Positions 62,374 through 64,000 of a stretch of DNA of 64,000 nt are shown here, piece after piece. Made by a program: the position numbers and the translations under genes. A model generated the notes under the pieces. That model worked only from the letters and a program-made list of their open reading frames with translations. It had not been told where the DNA came from and made no database searches. Where the stretch lies: positions 1 through 64,000 of the forward strand of contig JAEWYT010000121.1 in NCBI GenBank assembly GCA_023458595.1, written 5' to 3'. This DNA is from Pseudomonadota bacterium (GTDB lineage: Bacteria > Pseudomonadota > Alphaproteobacteria > Rhizobiales > Tepidamorphaceae). Position 1 is the first letter of the stretch, and each line of letters opens with the position of its first letter.

Positions 62374-64000
62374 ATGACTGGACAGATCATTGGCCAGATC
62401 ATCCTTTGGCTGATCGTCGCCGTAGTCGCGATCGCCATCATCTACTGGGTGATGAACAGGCTCTACCGCCGCTCCACCAAGGAGGTCGCGTTCGTCAGGA
62501 CCGGTTTCCTCGGCGAGAAGGTCGTCATCGACGGCGGCGCGTTCGTCTGGCCCATCATCCACGACATCACGCCGGTGAACATGAACACCGTGCCGCTGGA
62601 GGTCATCCGCGCCAGGGAGGAGGCGTTGATCACCCGCGACCGTATGCGCGTCGACGTCGAATCCGAGTTCTACATCCGGGTGAAGCCGACGAAGGAGGCC
62701 GTCTCCCGTGCCGCCGCCACCCTCGGTCGCCGCACCCTCGACACCGAGTACTTGAACAACCTCCTGTCGTCGAAGTTCGAGTCGGCCCTGCGCGCGGTCG
62801 CCGCCGACATGACCATGGCCGAGATGCACGAGCAGCGCGGCGCCTATGTCGCCCGCGTCAAGGAAGCCGCCCTCGAGGACATGGCGACCAACGGTCTCGA
62901 GCTCGAGTCGGTGGCGATCATGGACATCGACCAGACGAGCCTCGAGTTCTTCAATCCTTCCAACCGCTTCGACGCCGAAGGTCTGACGGCCCTCATCAAG
63001 GACATCGAGGACCGCCGCAAGCTGCGCAACGACATCGAGCAGGACTCGATGATCCTGATCCGCGCGCGCAATCTCGAGGCCGAGAAGCAGGCCCTCGCGA
63101 TCGAGCGGGAGAGCGAGGAAGCCCGGCTCGAGCAGGAACGCGACGTCGAGTTCCGCCGCGCCCAGCAGCGCGCCGAACTGGCTCGTGAACGTGCCGAGCG
63201 CGAGCGCGAGGCCGAGGAGGCGCAGATCGGCGCCCGCGAGGTCGTCGAGCGCGCCCGCATCGCCACCGACCAGTCCGTCACCTCGACGCGCATTCAGTCG
63301 GAGCGCGAGATCCGCCAGCGCGAGATCGAGCGCCAGCAGGCGATCGACTCCGCCGAGATCAAGTCGCGCGAGGAGATCGAGAAGGCCCGCATCCTGCAGG
63401 AGAGGGCGGTGCAGGAAGCCCGTATCGTCAACGAGCAGGAGACGCAGTCGCGCGACATCGCCCGCCGGCGCGCTATCGAGGAGGCCGAGATCGCCGCCCG
63501 CGAGGCGACCGAGCGTGCCCGTATCGAGCAGGAACGCGCCGTCCAGGAAGCCCGTATCGTCAACGAGCAGGAGACGCAGGCCCGCGAGATCATCCGCCGC
63601 CGCACGATCGAGGAGGCGGAGATCACTGCCCGGGAGGCGATCGAGCGCGCCCGCATCGAACAGGAACGGGCGATCCAGGAATCCCGCATCGCCAACGAGC
63701 AGGAGACGCAGGCCCGCGAGATCACCCGCCGGCGCGTGCTCGAGGAGGCCGAAATCGCCGCTCGCGAATCGACCGAGCGGGCCCGCATCGAGCAGCAGCG
63801 GATCATCGAGGAAGCCCGTATCGCACAGGAACTGTCGGTCACCGACGCGCGTATCGCGAGCGAGGAGGAGACGCGCCGGCGCGAGATCGAGCGCAACCGG
63901 GCGATCGAGGCCGCCGAGATCGCCGCGCGCGAGGCGACCGAGAAGCTCAGGATCGCCGAGGCCGCCGGTGTCAACGAGGAGCGCATCTCGACAGACCGGC
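62374..64000 (+). CDS. Flotillin/SPFH-domain protein with hendecad coiled coil (cut by window end)
   Basis: At least 542 residues, open to the window edge. An N-terminal membrane helix ('IIGQIILWLIVAVVAIAIIY') precedes an SPFH/flotillin domain (~35-210; 'KEVAFVRTGFLGEKVVIDGG', 'PVNMNTVPLEVIRAREEALI'). From ~220 on it is almost continuous charged coiled coil rich in Glu/Arg/Ala, with a 44-residue repeat in residues ~294-524. Flotillins scaffold membrane microdomains. The GGGAGGAAAG ribosome site supports the start. It follows the transporter fusion operon by 50 bases and may be co-transcribed. Confidence 0.92.
   Translation, partial: MTGQIIGQIILWLIVAVVAIAIIYWVMNRLYRRSTKEVAFVRTGFLGEKVVIDGGAFVWPIIHDITPVNMNTVPLEVIRAREEALITRDRMRVDVESEFYIRVKPTKEAVSRAAATLGRRTLDTEYLNNLLSSKFESALRAVAADMTMAEMHEQRGAYVARVKEAALEDMATNGLELESVAIMDIDQTSLEFFNPSNRFDAEGLTALIKDIEDRRKLRNDIEQDSMILIRARNLEAEKQALAIERESEEARLEQERDVEFRRAQQRAELARERAEREREAEEAQIGAREVVERARIATDQSVTSTRIQSEREIRQREIERQQAIDSAEIKSREEIEKARILQERAVQEARIVNEQETQSRDIARRRAIEEAEIAAREATERARIEQERAVQEARIVNEQETQAREIIRRRTIEEAEITAREAIERARIEQERAIQESRIANEQETQAREITRRRVLEEAEIAARESTERARIEQQRIIEEARIAQELSVTDARIASEEETRRREIERNRAIEAAEIAAREATEKLRIAEAAGVNEERISTDR
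63253..63945 (+). repeat. Tandem 132-bp/44-residue repeats in the flotillin coiled coil
   Basis: Units: 63253-63384 (divergent), 63385-63516, 63517-63648, 63649-63780 (close copies, each 'ARIxQERAxQEARIxNEQ' then 'ETQ..I.RRR..EEAEI.ARE..ER'), then 63781-63945, a 165-bp variant with one extra 11-residue block. 44 = 4 x 11, i.e. hendecad phasing. The three central copies are similar enough at DNA level to recombine. Confidence 0.85.

Overview
The window is G+C-rich, densely packed bacterial DNA, with ATGA and TGATG stop/start overlaps throughout. Gene content (Rrf2-linked sulfate ABC transporter, TRAP and Liv transporters, CO-dehydrogenase-type Mo hydroxylase, IclR/LysR regulators) points to a metabolically versatile alphaproteobacterium, probably Hyphomicrobiales or a relative. 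This placement is inferred from gene types, not from a marker gene. No rRNA, tRNA or CRISPR array was seen.

Left part (1-11 kb): the end of an IS3-family element, a LuxR-type regulator on the minus strand, a small XRE regulator, then a six-gene hyf-like operon (hyfB-C-E-F-G-I). The operon encodes a complex I/group 4 hydrogenase-type membrane complex. Its large subunit lacks all four [NiFe]-binding cysteines and no ferredoxin subunits are encoded, so it resembles the energy-converting hydrogenase-related (Ehr) class and not a true hydrogenase. An AT-rich foreign-looking patch follows, with an unknown membrane protein and a broken lipase fragment.

11-22 kb: an Rrf2 regulator and a complete sulfate/thiosulfate ABC transporter (sbp-cysU-cysW-cysA), an Amj-type lipid II flippase candidate, and a four-gene branched-chain 2-oxoacid dehydrogenase operon.

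22-30.5 kb: a catabolic operon with a carboxymuconolactone decarboxylase-like protein, TRAP transporter, BphC-type extradiol dioxygenase, MhpA-type hydroxylase, FAH-family hydrolase and IclR regulator. This suggests uptake and meta-cleavage of a hydroxyaryl acid. A perfect 17-bp palindrome lies before the TRAP genes.

30.5-43 kb: on the minus strand, N-formylglutamate amidohydrolase-like, isochorismatase-like and LysR genes, then a ribose-type ABC operon. One permease of this operon is fused to a strictosidine-synthase-like beta-propeller, and a separate SMP-30-like propeller gene follows. A divergent glutamine-synthetase-like ligase and a cytosolic gamma-glutamyltransferase suggest chemistry through gamma-glutamyl intermediates.

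43-53.5 kb: a three-subunit molybdenum hydroxylase with the unusual active-site motif AYRAPGAP, a MoaD/ThiS-like protein, then hypA-B-C-D-E-(small ORF)-F, the full machinery for assembling the Fe(CN)2CO and nickel parts of a [NiFe] centre. No competent hydrogenase is in the window.

53.5-64 kb: a Liv-type ABC transporter with an AraC regulator inserted after the binding protein. Its second ATPase is fused to a Tm-1-like (UPF0261) domain, followed by the TIM-barrel partner that in tomato Tm-1 is the C-terminal half of the same protein. Last is a flotillin-like protein, cut by the window end, with an 11-residue-based (44-residue) coiled-coil repeat.
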